Shown one piece after another: positions 35,523-48,089 of a stretch of DNA of 64,000 nucleotides. The stretch's first letter is position 1, and the number at the start of each line of letters is the position of its first letter. Made by a program: the position numbers and the translations under genes. Under the pieces are notes generated by a model, which had not been told where the DNA came from, ran no database searches, and was given only the letters and a program-made list of their open reading frames with translations. The stretch is from Kappaphycus alvarezii (Eukaryota > Rhodophyta > Florideophyceae > Gigartinales > Solieriaceae): NCBI GenBank assembly GCA_002205965.3, contig NADL03000590.1:1555001-1619000 (forward strand), in the 5' to 3' direction.

Positions 35523-35782
35523 TGTAATGAAGTTTTTGGATTCCTCTCGAAGGAGAAAGATCCCTGGGTGTTTACTTCAACGTCGTCGTCCCTTAAGAAT
35601 GGGGCAACCGAGAACCGGTAAAGTAATTCCAATTAATAATTACGCTAATTACCAATTCAAAATGTAATGTACCGTAACATCGTGTACTGTACCACAGCAA
35701 TGAATGTGGGAGGTACCACTGTATCCCAGCAATGAATTACGGATGCGCATGTGCGCCGTAGAGATCCGACTTGTCGGTTACA
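35523..35782 (-). repeat. 5' LTR of gypsy element 1
   Basis: This is the partner of 30398-30657, identical in length with TGTAA..TTACA ends. The sequence just inside it on the minus strand (GTGATCACTCCCC) does not begin with TGG, so no ordinary tRNA primer site is apparent. Confidence 0.85.
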
Positions 35783-35787
35783 GGATG

Positions 35788-38700
35788 GCACCGAATTTCG
35801 GAGTCTTAATTCTTACTCTCTTGTTTTCGTAGCACCTAATTTACTCATCTTGCTTTATGTTAGTCGATATTTTAATGTAGTCAAAGTTACCATATTTTTC
35901 GCGTATTTGCTTCTGCGATTATTGAAAAACAGTCAAAGTAAGTCAGATTCATTTTTTATCTACTTCATTTTCAGAACTCGCTAAATAGTTTTCATAATTT
36001 AGGATGTCCTATACTGCTCGTAGCTATGATTCTATAGCATGAAAAGTGCTTCAGCTACAAGAATGCTCTGTAGAGATCATTTCACATCAGATTTTATGGA
36101 TCTTTCTTATATTTGAAAGTACTATAAGCTCATTCAGATATCTTTGGAGAAATATGAGCGAGTTTGAATGGCTGTGGATGACAACAGACGAAAGTAATGG
36201 AGTAAAAGGGGAAGAAGATTCTGTTGGAGATCCTCTCCTTTTTTAAAATTAGCGCTATTATGAAGAATCAAAATTATCCACCTGAGTCGCCCGTTTCTTG
36301 ATAAAAGCTTAATTTTAGTTATGTAGAGGCCAATTTTTGGTTATATTGGATATTACCATAAAACTGGGACTTATTATTAATTCAGTTGTTGGTTAAAACG
36401 GCAATATGTTACATTATAGCCATTTTCTATACCCATGAAACTGTTTTATCTTAGCCTTTTTGAAGTATTAAGCTCACTAAAAAGACTCAAGGAGCTCCTG
36501 ATGGCTAAATAGATTCTTAATATACATATGGGTTGAAATATCACATCAAAGTTGGCGAAATTCATATCTAATTGAGAAAATAGCCGAAAACTTTCTTCGA
36601 TTAAAACTCTGGTATGGGATGTATTTCATCTGTTTCCAGCGGAAAATAATTAAATAATTACCATCTATGTCTGAGTAGGGAGTATCCAGGATGGAAAGGC
36701 GACTTAATCACTTCTAAGGCAGAAAAATATTGACGTATCCATGACAACTTTTATTTTTTAATGAAATGATCGCGTAAAAGTTATTTGCGCGGACCGAAGC
36801 TTAATATGAAAGCTTAGATTGGTCGAAGAGGCGTTTGAACATCTGCTAAATTTGAAAGATGGCCACAAAATACTTTTAATGTTCACCAATGCTTACAAAT
36901 TGGTGGAACAGATGGAGAGAGAAAGTTCATTTATTGTTTGAGATTTATGAAAAGAACCTTTCCTCAAGCTCGAGAAAAATTTGAAAAACGAACACTTTAC
37001 TGGGGAAGCACCTCGAAAAAAATTCAATAAAACCTCATGGAGCAATATGATACATAATAACATTTTGCAATCATACATTTATATCAACATATGAAAAATT
37101 TACTTGTCATGCTTGGTTTGAATAGAATAAGACCCTACTCATTGGAAAAAATGAAATAGAAAGGTCATTAATGGAAAATATTTCTTCAATATCAGATGTT
37201 TGAATTAATTTGAAACTGAAACATATAACTTCTGAGTTGAATTCCTAATTATAACTTTTAAGGCTAACGACAACGTTAAAAGTTTATTTAATTTCCCTCA
37301 TATGTTGTGTAAAATACTACTAAATCGAGTTTTAATTACTTCAGATTAAGAAAACAAGAAAAGAAAACAGGAACATTTGACAAACTTGTGGACATAGGTG
37401 TTTTTTAGATAACTCAACCGAATTGTGACCATCACATATACCTTTCAGGGTCAGACATAAATGAACACACCAAAGGTTAAGGTATATTTTAAAATAAGCG
37501 AGTAAGAAACATAAAAGAATATTTTCGGCAACATGCGGACTGGAAAACAAAAGCATTTTAATTGCGTATTAAAAAATGAAGCAAAACGAAAAACTGGAAC
37601 AATATATCTTCATTAAATTATACTCTAATGTACATATTTATTGAAAATGAAAGGTACAGCAAGAATTGCGAAAGTTGGTTATGAAGATCCAAAATTTCTC
37701 TTGAATGAATATCCAAACAAAAGCACATAAATTAATTTACCTCAGAAATTCTTACATTAAATATAATTTTTTTCTAACAAAACCGTGAGAACTCAAGCGA
37801 TTATAATTGAATTTATTCGAATATACAAACAAAAAGTGACATTTTACATTCAGATTCCCATTAAAGGTGAACATTTTTGCACACAAAATTTCAAAAAAAG
37901 CATGAAGTACTTCGAAAGGACAGAACATGTAATTTAATTTACATTTTCCAGTGCGAGATCAGATTTTTATCTTCCATTTGATAAATTAAAATTGAAATTA
38001 ATACTACCAAACATCAGAACAGGCCATGAAGGATTGAGAGAGTTTTAATTTAAACAATGAATAAATTAAATAAGGACAATTATAGCTGAACAATTTATAA
38101 CTCATTTTAAACAGCTAGTGAGCCACAATTAATTTGATAAGGATCTTCTCTGAACAATAAATGGACGTTTTTCTGTCATCATATAACAATAAAGAGACAT
38201 AAAATTCTTGATGAATGTACTAATAGCTAAGCAGTGACTTCTCTGTAAGCACAGGTTGAAGTTTTCATGCGAAATTATCTCATATTTGAATGTAAATTTT
38301 GATTTGACTTGTACACCAAGAATCAGTACTTTTCATTATTCAATGACATACTGAGTTCAGAAAAATTAAGCAAACCTCATGTTCCACCGAGTTTCAATGT
38401 TCGCTAAATGTTACTAAATGCACCAATTTGGCTCTTGGTACTTTATATATATATGTACATTTGTACATTGATTCAACCATCGGTACATTTTTTAAATATA
38501 ATATTCAAATGTACAACTCCAAATGGGTCCCAGCCAGCCCATACATCTCAATAAATAAACCCCTCTTTCCCACCTTTTATATATATATGTCAGTAACATC
38601 TCAGCAGCAGGCTGCCTCTCCTTTAGCTTTCAGAAAAAATAGCGAGGTGAAGCCTGTCTTCTTGAGTTTCCTGCTTGCCCACTTACGCAGAAGTTAAAGT

Positions 38701-38990
38701 CGCCTTCAAAACATGGAATAAACCTTTAGGCCTTTCCAAAAAGTTTCTACTACGTTTTATATTCTCAAAATAACTATTTCAAAAGAGAATATCTGACGTA
38801 TTCCAGGCGTCAGCAAGTGAAGAGATTTCCATGATTGATGGGGCATGAGAATTTTGAAGACACCAATAAAACTCCTGCAATACAAAGGAGGAATCCACTG
38901 CCTTCCCAAAGAACTTTTATCTACCACCATAAGCAAGTGTCAATTATCCGTTTTTTTCAATAATTTTTGCCCGGACCAACTTTTTGAGCC
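35788..38990. other. AT-rich DNA, no gene recognised
   Basis: Stops are dense in all frames. A small plus frame near 36046-36246 (FRYLWRNMSEFEWLWMTTDE) is mildly protein-like. A minus stretch near 38600-38700 (LLRKWASRKLKKTGF) is too short to judge. (TA)n runs occur near 38445 and 38580. Confidence 0.35.
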
Positions 38991-38999
38991 TGTAATTAC

Positions 39000-39215
39000 C
39001 TCCCCAAACGTCGAAGGTCGGTATAAAGTGGACATTGAAGGCAGGAACCGCGTGAAATGCAGATATGGATCTCAACGGATCGACTTTCACGAAGAAAGGG
39101 TTGCTTTTCTGGTTCATGATCTCTGCCTCGCGCATTTTTGCAGCGATCAACTGCATTTCGTTTGGTTCTTCTCCGTCTTCATCGACTACAGCCCCACCAT
39201 ATTCACATTCCGACC
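39000..39215 (-). CDS. Candidate host exon, interrupted by a solo LTR
   Basis: On the minus strand a 72-codon open stretch reads WSECEYGGAVVDEDGEEPNE, MQLIAAKMREAEIMNQKSNP and FFVKVDPLRSISAFHAVPAF. Codon use is GC-richer than the flanks. It ends at GGGGAG followed by GTAATT, a possible splice donor, and begins right after an AG (GGATGTAG in the pre-insertion sequence), a possible acceptor. The LTR at 39221-39730 landed at that boundary. I do not recognise the protein. An alternative is a fragment of an unknown element. Confidence 0.35.
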
Positions 39216-39220
39216 ATGTC

Positions 39221-39730
39221 TGTTGCGATTATGCCCATAAATTACCAAATACTATGACAGTATCCCTCCAGTAACCTGTACCAAGGATTTGCACTGTAAT
39301 AAGACATCAGTGCAACTTGTGCACTACCCACGCACCAGAGTAGAGCATAAGATCATACCTCTTTGTACCAAGCCAATGACATAGGGCCATCATGGCTATC
39401 TTGCATGGTTCTCGAAACATTTCGGACCCACCAATCAGCAACAAATTTGTGCCTCCTCGGCAACTAGACCACAGGGACTTTGCCATGATGTTTATTGCTG
39501 TCGGTTGCACTGATAACTGCTACATGAGCCTTCAGAACCTTGTAGTTTGATACCTCTTGGGTCGCTTTTTCTAGAATACCTTCGAATTCAGTCCCGTTTG
39601 CTTACAATTTATCTCTGCTGGTTTGAGCACTTTTCTATATAAACCCTGGTCTGATGTTCCGGCCTGTTTACCGGAGGCAAAACCCAACAGTTCAACCGTT
39701 GATTACCTTTTGTGCGCTCAACACTCCACA
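39221..39730 (+). repeat. Solo LTR with perfect 5-bp target duplication
   Basis: 510 bases from TGTTGCGATTATGCCC to CAACACTCCACA are flanked by ATGTC on both sides (39216-39220 and 39731-39735). A TATA-like TTCTATATAAACC lies near the 3' end. It is the second copy of the 9674-10188 LTR. No element interior belongs to it, so it is the product of recombination between two LTRs. Confidence 0.8.
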
Positions 39731-39735
39731 ATGTC

Positions 39736-40559
39736 TACATCCAAAAAGACGCTGTGGGAGTTCATCCCAATGGATAGTCAGTCAAGCTCTGTTTGCTCCC
39801 ATATCACATCTCTACCTCACCCTTCTCGGAAAGCAATACACTTGTAGGTTCCAGAATGACCGAGAAAGATATCTACTAGCAATCTAGGACCCAGATAAAT
39901 CATTATTTAAGCTTGACACTGTTTAACCTTAGGAATCTACTTGTATCTTACTTCAAGTAATTTAGAAACGATGATAAATCCATCGATAAGGTAACCAAAT
40001 CCGTACCTTATTCGTTGCCTGAGAAGAATCTTGGCAATTTTTCTGAAGAATTTATTTCAGAATATACAGAAGGTCGTAAACGTACAGGGAAACAATATAG
40101 TGGTTGAACCCAACACCATCTTTCACACCCGTTCCTTGTTCTTGTCATACCATGAGTTTATTTATTCTCAAAAGTGGAATATTTTCATTGAAAACAATCC
40201 CAAACTTGCGGTTGCCCTTATTTATATGTACCTCAGACCTAAAACTATGTGTTTGCGTAAATGGAGGAGTTTTAGATTGAATAAATGCAATCTACACAAG
40301 GATTGGTTTGGTTTTTGGTGACTACTTGGTCGAGGAGGCTGTCTTGTTAAAGCGATACTCCTGTTACGCTCATTTTGGTGCATGCTCAACATTAAAGACC
40401 AAATATAGTATACTTTCAGTTAAATTCAAAAAATCAAAGAAGGGGTATAATCACACTTCGCACAATACCAAACATTCGAACAAAAATGTGTAGCGACACC
40501 AGTTTTCTCAATCTTCAAAGGGAGGTGAATCAGTCTGAAACTGTTGATAGTCATGCAGC
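39736..40559. other. No clear gene
   Basis: Short plus frames (40031-40321, 40308-40493) are open but AT-rich and unrecognised. They could be decayed gag or leader of the gypsy-like segment to the right. Confidence 0.25.
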
Positions 40560-41960
40560 TGAAGTACAAAAGGCTACAGAAAATTGACTGCCCTTAAACA
40601 CACTGGCGAACTCGCTCTACTGCTACATGACTTTCAAGATATTTTTCGTTTGCAAATGGGCTCCAAGTCGCCCACTAATCCCCAGTTCATGAAAATTGTG
40701 CTCAAACTAGGCTCTAAATAATTCCAAGCCGGGCTCAGAACGTATAATTTTGCTCAATGAGCACTTGTGCCCCCAAAAGTCAGGAACCACTACGGTAGAT
40801 AGAACTCTGCGCCTTTATTGATAATCAATCCAAGCTCTCATCAAGGATTTCGTTTTACGGTGGAATGTTGCGTGATAAATACGCTAACAGAGAAGAGCCT
40901 TTGGCCTATGCCATGATTTCATACTATTCTGTCCAAACTATAAGGATCTAGTTTTCCTCACCTTATTTAGCTTTTTCATGGCTATTGACAATTAAAGTTT
41001 CACCATGACTTGGAATACTTCGAAAGTGTCGAAACAATTGAAGAATTTTTTACTCTCAAAAGTGTTTAGCCTGGGCATATTTTACTTTTGGAATATTGCG
41101 CTATATCTTGTGGCTTTTAGAAATTCTGGTCTAAAATTAACCCCTGATAAGTCCTAATTCTTTAATACGAAAGTTTTATAGTATGGGATATTAATAACGA
41201 GGAAAGATATGCAGTTTGATTTTCAAAGTGTATCTGAACTACCAGGAATTCTGAAGCCAGTGACAGGAGCCGAACTAGAGTGTTTTTTTCGCTTTAGGTA
41301 TGGTTTGCTCTAGTATACTAAAATTTTCGCAGAACCATTTCCTATTCTCTATGAACTACATGAATCTTTATGTACAGCGGCACATTATAGAACCAAGAGC
41401 AAAGCATGTAAGTTTCATTACAATTTTTTTCATAGAATTAAACCAAGCCCTCTCCCTCGTGCTTTTATCCCATCAGTTTTAAATATAGATAAGCTTTAAT
41501 TCCTTTTTTCGGGCGCATCAGAGTTTCAGTAGTCACCCGTGTTAGCCGAAATATCTGGCATGAAAAAATATTTGGTCAACTGTGAAGAGCGCCATGAGCC
41601 ACTACCCTTTCTTTGTGTTTTGTTTACGGGGACTGCATTCAATCGATACAGGCCGCAAAAGAAATCATAGGTAATCTTGACCTATCGTACTGGATTGATA
41701 CATCTGCTGTTCACACAAAAAGGCTTTCTTTTATTTGCATATCAAAAGAGCATAGTATTTATATTGAACCCCTGCATTACCAACAGCAGTATTCTGATGG
41801 GCTGTTGCTATGTCCTCGCTCATGCACAGTATATGATTACAAAAATCAATGGGGAGTACGATTTCTGAGCTCCTTTGCAGCCCAAGTTGGGAGGATCAGA
41901 ATTAACTTACAATTTTACTCCTCTCTCTGCTCATTTCAGTGCGTATTTGGCACCTAACGA
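40560..41960 (+). pseudogene. Strongly decayed Ty3/gypsy reverse transcriptase and RNase H
   Basis: Plus-strand translation through many stops shows a faint RT order: LLLHDFQDIFRLQMGSKSPT (start), INPSSHQGFRFTVECCVINT followed by SLWPMP (fingers), FHGY (first Asp lost) near 40980, a thumb-like LVAFRNSGLKLTPDKS near 41115, and a possible RNase H start WIDTSAVHTKRLSF in the open frame 41613-41957. None of the catalytic Asp boxes is clean. The AT drift matches the surroundings, so it is older than the other elements. No LTRs were found. Confidence 0.4.
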
Positions 41961-44042
41961 CAAAGAATCCTTATGACCGTGTAAAAATAATGTATGTGTC
42001 TCATAAGAACAGCATAAAGATATGACAAGGTCTACCAACCTTCAAGAGGATTCTATATTCCAGGGCATAAATGTGATTTTTCTTAATTTCAAGTGGCACT
42101 TGATTAAATTGTTGTAGTCGGAAAGAAATAATAATTCATTGAAGACAATTAATGCCGGTGAAAAGTAATTTTTCGGTGAATATATATAAGATACTGTGAA
42201 ATCATCTATCATTATTATTTGCACGACTGTCGAAGCTTACATTTAAGAAGAAGTTTTAACGTCTCGGTTCGATCCAAACATTTCCTTTGCAATTGTTCCA
42301 GGCACTTTTTGTGTCTTCATAATCTTAATGGAATGCATTTGCTCATGAGAACTATGTAAGGTATATTTCTAGTCATTAGTATATATAGATAGATAAGTGA
42401 AAGGGCGTCCCATCCTTCAAATTAGCCATTACATCCGAGTCAAAATATTCATATTCAGATTGAGGACTGCTGGGAAAACAAAAATCAGTTACATGCCAGA
42501 AATTTATCTCATGATTATTCAGTCTTTACAGGGTGTTGATTGGATGACTTTAAGCAGTTCCAAATTTTAAGCAATTTTCATAATAATTAAGTAAAATTTA
42601 TAAAACTACCTATTAAAAATCTTGAAAATTTTTGTTGAACAAAGGAGAAAGGTGTTATTCCATAAATTTAATCTCATGTTGACTATTTCTCACTGTAATA
42701 AGGTTCGATGAAATACATTGTAACTGATGGCATCTACTAGAAGCTATAAATTGGCAGGGGAATTCATCCTAAGGCCATAAATTATCATGGACGCTGCCCT
42801 CATGGATATCTCATTAGCAAGTTCATTTACACGGAATGATCCGGTCAGCAAAAGCAAGAGCAATATATTGGTTAAATTCCTTTATTCCCAGGATTTGAAT
42901 GTGATAACTGTTATAACTATGTAATGTGAGAAATTTGATAAAGTTGCATGCACTTAATGAAATTTGTATACTCGAGAACTACGCAGCGCTAATTCAAAGT
43001 AATTCGGGGAAGCACTGAAGATTATTTCAATAGTTTCTATGCTATTTTAACATTCATATTGAGAATAAATAGGACAAAATAATATGGAAACCAAGTGAAA
43101 TAAATGTGCAAATATTTGTAACTATATTCATCATTTCAGTCGATAAATAGATGCGTGCTAAATTCATAAAAAACTTTATTGTCCCTTGAGAGTGTTTCCG
43201 AAAGCTGAAAATAATCTTTACAATATTTTCATTTGAATCAATCAACTCATTTAAACTAATTTATGAGGATTTATATTCTTGATTATAATTTGTAACTGTC
43301 TAATAATCATTCTTGGACTATTTATGCGAACAGTTATGGTTCTCGAACATCTTCGAATTGTTTTAATTGACAATTTGAGCTCATTTTTTAGCTTTAATTT
43401 GTTTGATTAGAGTTTAGGTCAAGAGAAATATGAGTTCATTCCATTATTATTATAAGGTTTTTTGAAAGTTGAAATAGTAATTTATTCGACTTTCTTTATT
43501 ATTTTTCTCAATAAATCCTTCTAAATGTATGGTAAGGCCTATTAAAAGGTTCCATTATTTGACGATTTTAATAAGAAAACATGTTAAAGAGAAAAATATG
43601 TCTTGTACAAAAACATTTACGGTAAATTTTCGCTATGGAATTCATAGGCAATGAGAAATTTAGATCCGTAAATTTATGCTTAATATACACACATTTACAT
43701 TAATAATTTCAGTTCTCTAACATATTTAGATAGCTGAAATTTTCTTAGTGGAAAAATCTGTAAATTTCTAGATTCATAATTATGACACATAAATTTTCAA
43801 CGAATAAAGCGCAATCGTCATTTGTGCGAACTTCGGGGAGATAATGCGAATACTTTATTTTGTATAAATTTCAGCTTATGCTTCACCACAAAATCTTGTC
43901 TTCGGTAAAGTGGCGTGTTACTGAATTCAATGTAATCACTGATTAAGAAATGACATTAAACTACGAGAGGTCTATCATATTTGTTCGTATGCAGCATATG
44001 GTAATGAAACTTTGCTTATACTGTGTCCTTCCCGCGATACAG
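41961..44042. other. AT-rich DNA, no gene seen
   Basis: No reading frame or repeat stands out. Several TTTCAG acceptor-like sites occur (for example before 43883) but without convincing exons. Confidence 0.35.
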
Positions 44043-44173
44043 GGTACATACAGCGAGCATAACTGCATTCGAATCTAAAATTACGGAAGAATTGAATGGA
44101 TTAAAAGATTTTTCACCGCATTCTTCGGCAATTGTAGCCAGGCTGACTGATGAATTACTTCTGATTCTACCCG
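44043..44173 (+). CDS. Candidate exon, unrecognised
   Basis: After CGATACAG the plus strand is open for 43 codons (TASITAFESKITEELNGLKD, FSPHSSAIVARLTDELLLIL) and then meets GGTATC, a possible donor. A 67-base GT..TTTTTTCAG interval follows (44174-44240). However, joining to the next open stretch gives a stop, so the exon structure is not settled. The residues look globular, but no family is recognised. The phase left (one base) fits the candidate exon at 46208. Confidence 0.25.
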
Positions 44174-46207
44174 GTATCAGTGGTACCGCATTGTGCCTTA
44201 TTTTTATGGTACAAATTATTTCGTCCCCGACTTTTTTCAGGTCTGTAATGAAGATATAATACTACTGAGGGAACTTCAAGTTCACCACCGAACTTTCTGT
44301 TCGTGAACATACCGATGCTCGATTATTTCGAAACCGTTGGAATATTATCGAGCATCAGATGCTCTTGTCACCTTGATAGATACAAAATGATGCTATTCAA
44401 AGGGATTGACCTAGAAAAGAGGTAATATATGACCATGAATTCATAATTGTGCTATATGTCCTAGAATAAAATCTATAAACAAGCGTCTTATTTGTTGATA
44501 ATACAACAAAAGATTTCCGAATTCTTAAACTATATGGGTAATATAATCTTAACAGCGGGGAAATAGGTATTAAGTACTTATTTATGTTAGTTTAGATATC
44601 GTATACGGCGTCTAGATGAAATATTACTCCCTTATTTCTTTGGTTACTTAAATGGGCATCTACTGGCAGTTACCTATAAATTCATCATATGATCTTAATA
44701 ACCTCAACTTGGACTTTGATTATGTCGCTTTAGATATGTTTGTTTACCTCCCAAAAATCTATTAGACCTATAAAACGTTTAGTAGTAAGTATAAAACAGT
44801 AATATAGTTCACAGTTTTCCAAAAAAATCCTTACATATGGCCAGATATATTTCTGGGGTATACTCTTCATTTTTTTTGCGGAAATCACAAAACATGAACC
44901 ATGTATTATAGTGTAGTGAAAAGCAGAGATGGTGATAAATCCAAACTGTTGCTATGCTGGGATACCGAAACAATATTATTCAACGTACCGTATTATATGA
45001 TAATTTGACAAAATGTAACGAATTAAGCATCAATAAGCGTGAAAATTATCCAGGTATGCAAAAAAGTTTCTGGGCCATCTTTTTAATAATATCATGATTT
45101 TTTATGGTAAAATAATGGAGATGATGATTTCAGAAGCCGAAAAACCACTAAGAGAAGTATAGAATGTATTTTGTATTCAATATACTTCTCTCCCTCCCAT
45201 GAAATAATTGAAATGAGTTTTCATCTTTACAATTTTAATATTGAAATGTTCATTATTATAGATTCAATTCGGATTATAATAGACCATGTTGAATAATTCC
45301 ATTAGATGTAATGAAATGAATCGCGCAACTTCAACAATAAAAAAGTCCATAAACCTGGTGATATCGTCAAATATAATTGGGAAGATTTATCCTGGTACCA
45401 TTAATTTTTTCTCATATAAGTCGAACTGGAGATCAAAATGTTTAGATTCATAGAAAAAATCTCTACAGAATACGCATCATTGTTAGCATATAGTAAATAT
45501 TGCAGATCGACTGATGTAGGGCATCTCTATTACAATAGATATACGTACTTAAACATTTAGATTAAAAATCACATTTTTAGGGTTATTCTGGTTCACAGTT
45601 TCTATTTAAATCTATTAAAATATAAACGGAGAGGCTGGGTTCCCCTTATCCACATATTTGTAAAATTCATAGCATAAACCATTTACCCCTTATGTAGATA
45701 TTGAAAAATCTTTGAAACTAAGTAATTAAATGAAATTTATTTGGAGAATATTCTGCGTTTCAAAGTCGCTATTATTTCAATTTCTCGTCACTCAATAAAT
45801 AAAACAAAAATCAAGCTAATTTCATGTAATCTTGGAATCTTTTTGCGCTGTAGGCAACCAAAAAATACATTTTATCTTGAGAAGGTTCAACTAGTGCAAT
45901 AGCATTATTTATGAAAAGTCGGTAAAATGTTTTATCCGAGCCATTTAAAGCGAAGAAAGGATTTTTCGGCATTCTTGACCCATTATAAGGCCATGTGAAT
46001 ATTTAGTACGATAAAATAGATTTCTCATTGTAAAAGTGAAGCTTACCTTCATCTTATCCCATTCATTCTTCATTTAGAGATACTCAATGTCTACAATATG
46101 TGTCATTTTTATTAGGTATCAATACTTTCATCCATTTGTTTCACTATTATTCCACAGTTGCCGTCGATATTTTCTCGTTGGTCGAAAGTAACGCAATATT
46201 TTAACAG

Positions 46208-46325
46208 CAGAGGAAGATCAGTTCTGCCTATGGGACATCTTGTCAGACGAGGTCCTTGAGGATTCAAACATTTCAGAGCAAGAACTGAAACGAATAATTT
46301 TTCGACATCCTATTTTTAGAAAAAT
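46208..46325 (+). CDS. Candidate exon of an intron-containing gene
   Basis: After TTTTAACAG an open frame of 38 codons reads EDQFCLWDILSDEVLEDSNI and SEQELKRIIFRHPIFRK, with unusually non-AT codon choice for this block. It stops at AAAAAT followed by GTAAGG, a near-consensus donor. The last two bases combine in phase with the next open stretch at 46417. The product is unrecognised. It may be an internal exon of a host gene. Confidence 0.4.
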
Positions 46326-46416
46326 GTAAGGCTAAGTATGAGTTACAATTTTTGAGTGATAAGAACTAAACATTTCGGTAAAAATAACTTCAATCACCCT
46401 TTTAACCTAGATTTAG

Positions 46417-46588
46417 ACAAAAATTTCTTCAACTTTCAATATTTATTGATCTGGGTATTTTTACGCACTGTTCAAAAATAGATACAGAACATAGCACTGT
46501 GGATGAAACTGTGCAGAAAGCCTCCTTATTATGTGTGGTGGACTATATTCATACAATAAAACTTAATGAGTACCTCTCTCGGCGATAA
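46417..46588 (+). CDS. Candidate last exon of the same gene
   Basis: A 91-base AT-rich interval (GTAAGG to ATTTAG, with a TTTAAC branch-like site) separates this from 46208-46325. The reading then stays open for 57 codons in the matching phase (DLGIFTHCSKIDTEHSTVDE, TVQKASLLCVVDYIHTIKLN) and ends with TAA at 46586-46588. The alternative acceptor after CCTAG (46411) keeps the same phase. No domain is recognised. Confidence 0.35.
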
Positions 46589-47244
46589 GATTGATATTAG
46601 TTTACGTATGATTTGAAGAACCAGCATAAAGTTTTTGAACCGTTCCATTGCAATAAAAAATCCATTTAGATTCACTTTTATAAATCAGATTCAATTTCAA
46701 TTACTGGAAATTTAATGAGTTGAATTTTATGTTATAAAAGTCAGCTAAATTGAGGGTATATCCTTCAGCGTTTCAATGGTAACCATTAGCGATAGATCAT
46801 TTATAACTATTGATAGCACAGATTCGCAGGATTTAAAAGTATTCAAAATCGTAATTTTGTGCATAAAAACGTTAAATCATTCAATTTCACTAAACTGATA
46901 GATTTTTTAGAACTGACTTCAAGAATTTAATTGAATTTTTATTCCATGACCCAACCGAAGTAAACATTTTCACAAAAGTCCGGCAATCATCATTAACATA
47001 CTCAACTACATTGTTTGTAAATGTAAAAATCCCGTGTAATATTATTTTCAACCTACTGCTCTACTATTTATGCTCTGACCGTGCTTCTTCAAAGTAATTT
47101 TTTGATGTCGAATGTGAAAGCCCTGAATTTTACATGAACTAATGTGAAATATGATCCCTGATATTCTATGGAATGTGGCGTGTTAGGTTACTATCAATAT
47201 TTCAAATAAGCAACAAGTACTGTGAAATATTAAATCTTTTCCAG

Positions 47245-47712
47245 AAATATACTGTGCTGTTGAGGTACGAAAGATCGAAATCCGCAAGAACTTCAGGACG
47301 TATTGATACCATGCTTTTAGAAGATTTAATTTAATTTCGATGCTTTCGTTATAGCTGAAATTAATTTATTATTTTTTTTATCGCTTTATAAAAAAGAAGC
47401 CTTCAATTTTGCTTTAGATTATCAATTATAATCTTTAGGCCTATTTCCACGCAGTGAAAAACTTAAAGCGTAAAAATACCTAAATAAAAATGGAATACTG
47501 TCGTAGTAAATTTGAATAACCTCACGATTCGGGTACCTGTATTTTTAGCAGTCGAATTAAACATTTAATTTGGTTAAAACTGTGATGAGATACACATGAT
47601 TATTACTTTCTTTCCCATTATTCAAGTGAAGGGTCTACCTGAGTTGCCTTCCGAGGCTCTCGACAACTACTTCTATTTCATCAACTGCGCAGTCGCCGAA
47701 CTGATTACATAA
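47245..47712 (+). CDS. Candidate two-exon 3' gene end
   Basis: After CTTTTCCAG (exon from 47245) the plus strand reads YTVLLRYERSKSARTSG to a possible donor GTATTG at 47300. After TTATTCAAG (exon from 47627) it reads KGLPELPSEALDNYFYFINC and AVAELIT before TAA at 47710-47712. The phase agrees (one base plus two). The second part has markedly non-AT codons. The donor is weak and the product is unknown. Confidence 0.25.
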
Positions 47713-47925
47713 CGGACAATATAATGCTTTATTAAACACTGGTACTCGGTCTAAAAGAGGCATGCGATTTTCATACTTGTTAATATTGAAGGAACAACTC
47801 ATAAATTTACATTATGAATATTTACAAATTTATATCGGCTAAGGATCAATGTCACTATCTCAATGTTGACCAATAACTTACTGACTGACTGACTGTGACC
47901 ACCACACCTTGCACTAAGTGATTCC

Positions 47926-48089
47926 CAAATCCCCACTAAAATCGAGACGCTACACGCCAATTCAGGCCACTTCTACCCCTCTTGTTTTTCGTCATGCTTC
48001 GGACAAGATTAAATACATTCCTCCAATCGATGCATTCATTCCGGGATTGAAAACAGTAACATGTCAATTGATTGATGTGATATGGTCAT
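47926..48089 (+). CDS. Short protein-like open stretch
   Basis: The plus frame between stops reads YTPIQATSTPLVFRHASDKI and KYIPPIDAFIPGLK. It has no ATG at the start. A CAATTCAG before GCCACT could be an acceptor. It stands out from the AT-rich flanks but cannot be named. Confidence 0.2.

Larger units (their letters stand above)
30398..35782 (-). mobile_element. Ty3/gypsy element 1 (chromovirus type), best preserved
   Basis: It has two 260-base LTRs, a probable 5-base target duplication (AGATG at 30393-30397 and GGATG at 35783-35787, one mismatch) and a polypurine tract next to the 3' LTR. On the minus strand it carries gag, protease, RT, RNase H, integrase and a C-terminal chromodomain, the Ty3 order with integrase last. 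At 5.4 kb it is of full length. Stops and frameshifts in each gene show it is inactive. The LTRs differ at about 19 of 260 positions, so it is the youngest datable element here. Confidence 0.85.

Noticed and set aside
42255-42275. GGTTCGATCC, similar to a tRNA B box
   Set aside because: It lacks the full B-box spacing, and no A box or cloverleaf arms were found upstream.
44241-44390. Exon continuing from 44043-44173
   Set aside because: All three frames are nearly open here, and the phase that follows the possible 67-base intron meets a stop at once, so no frame could be chosen.
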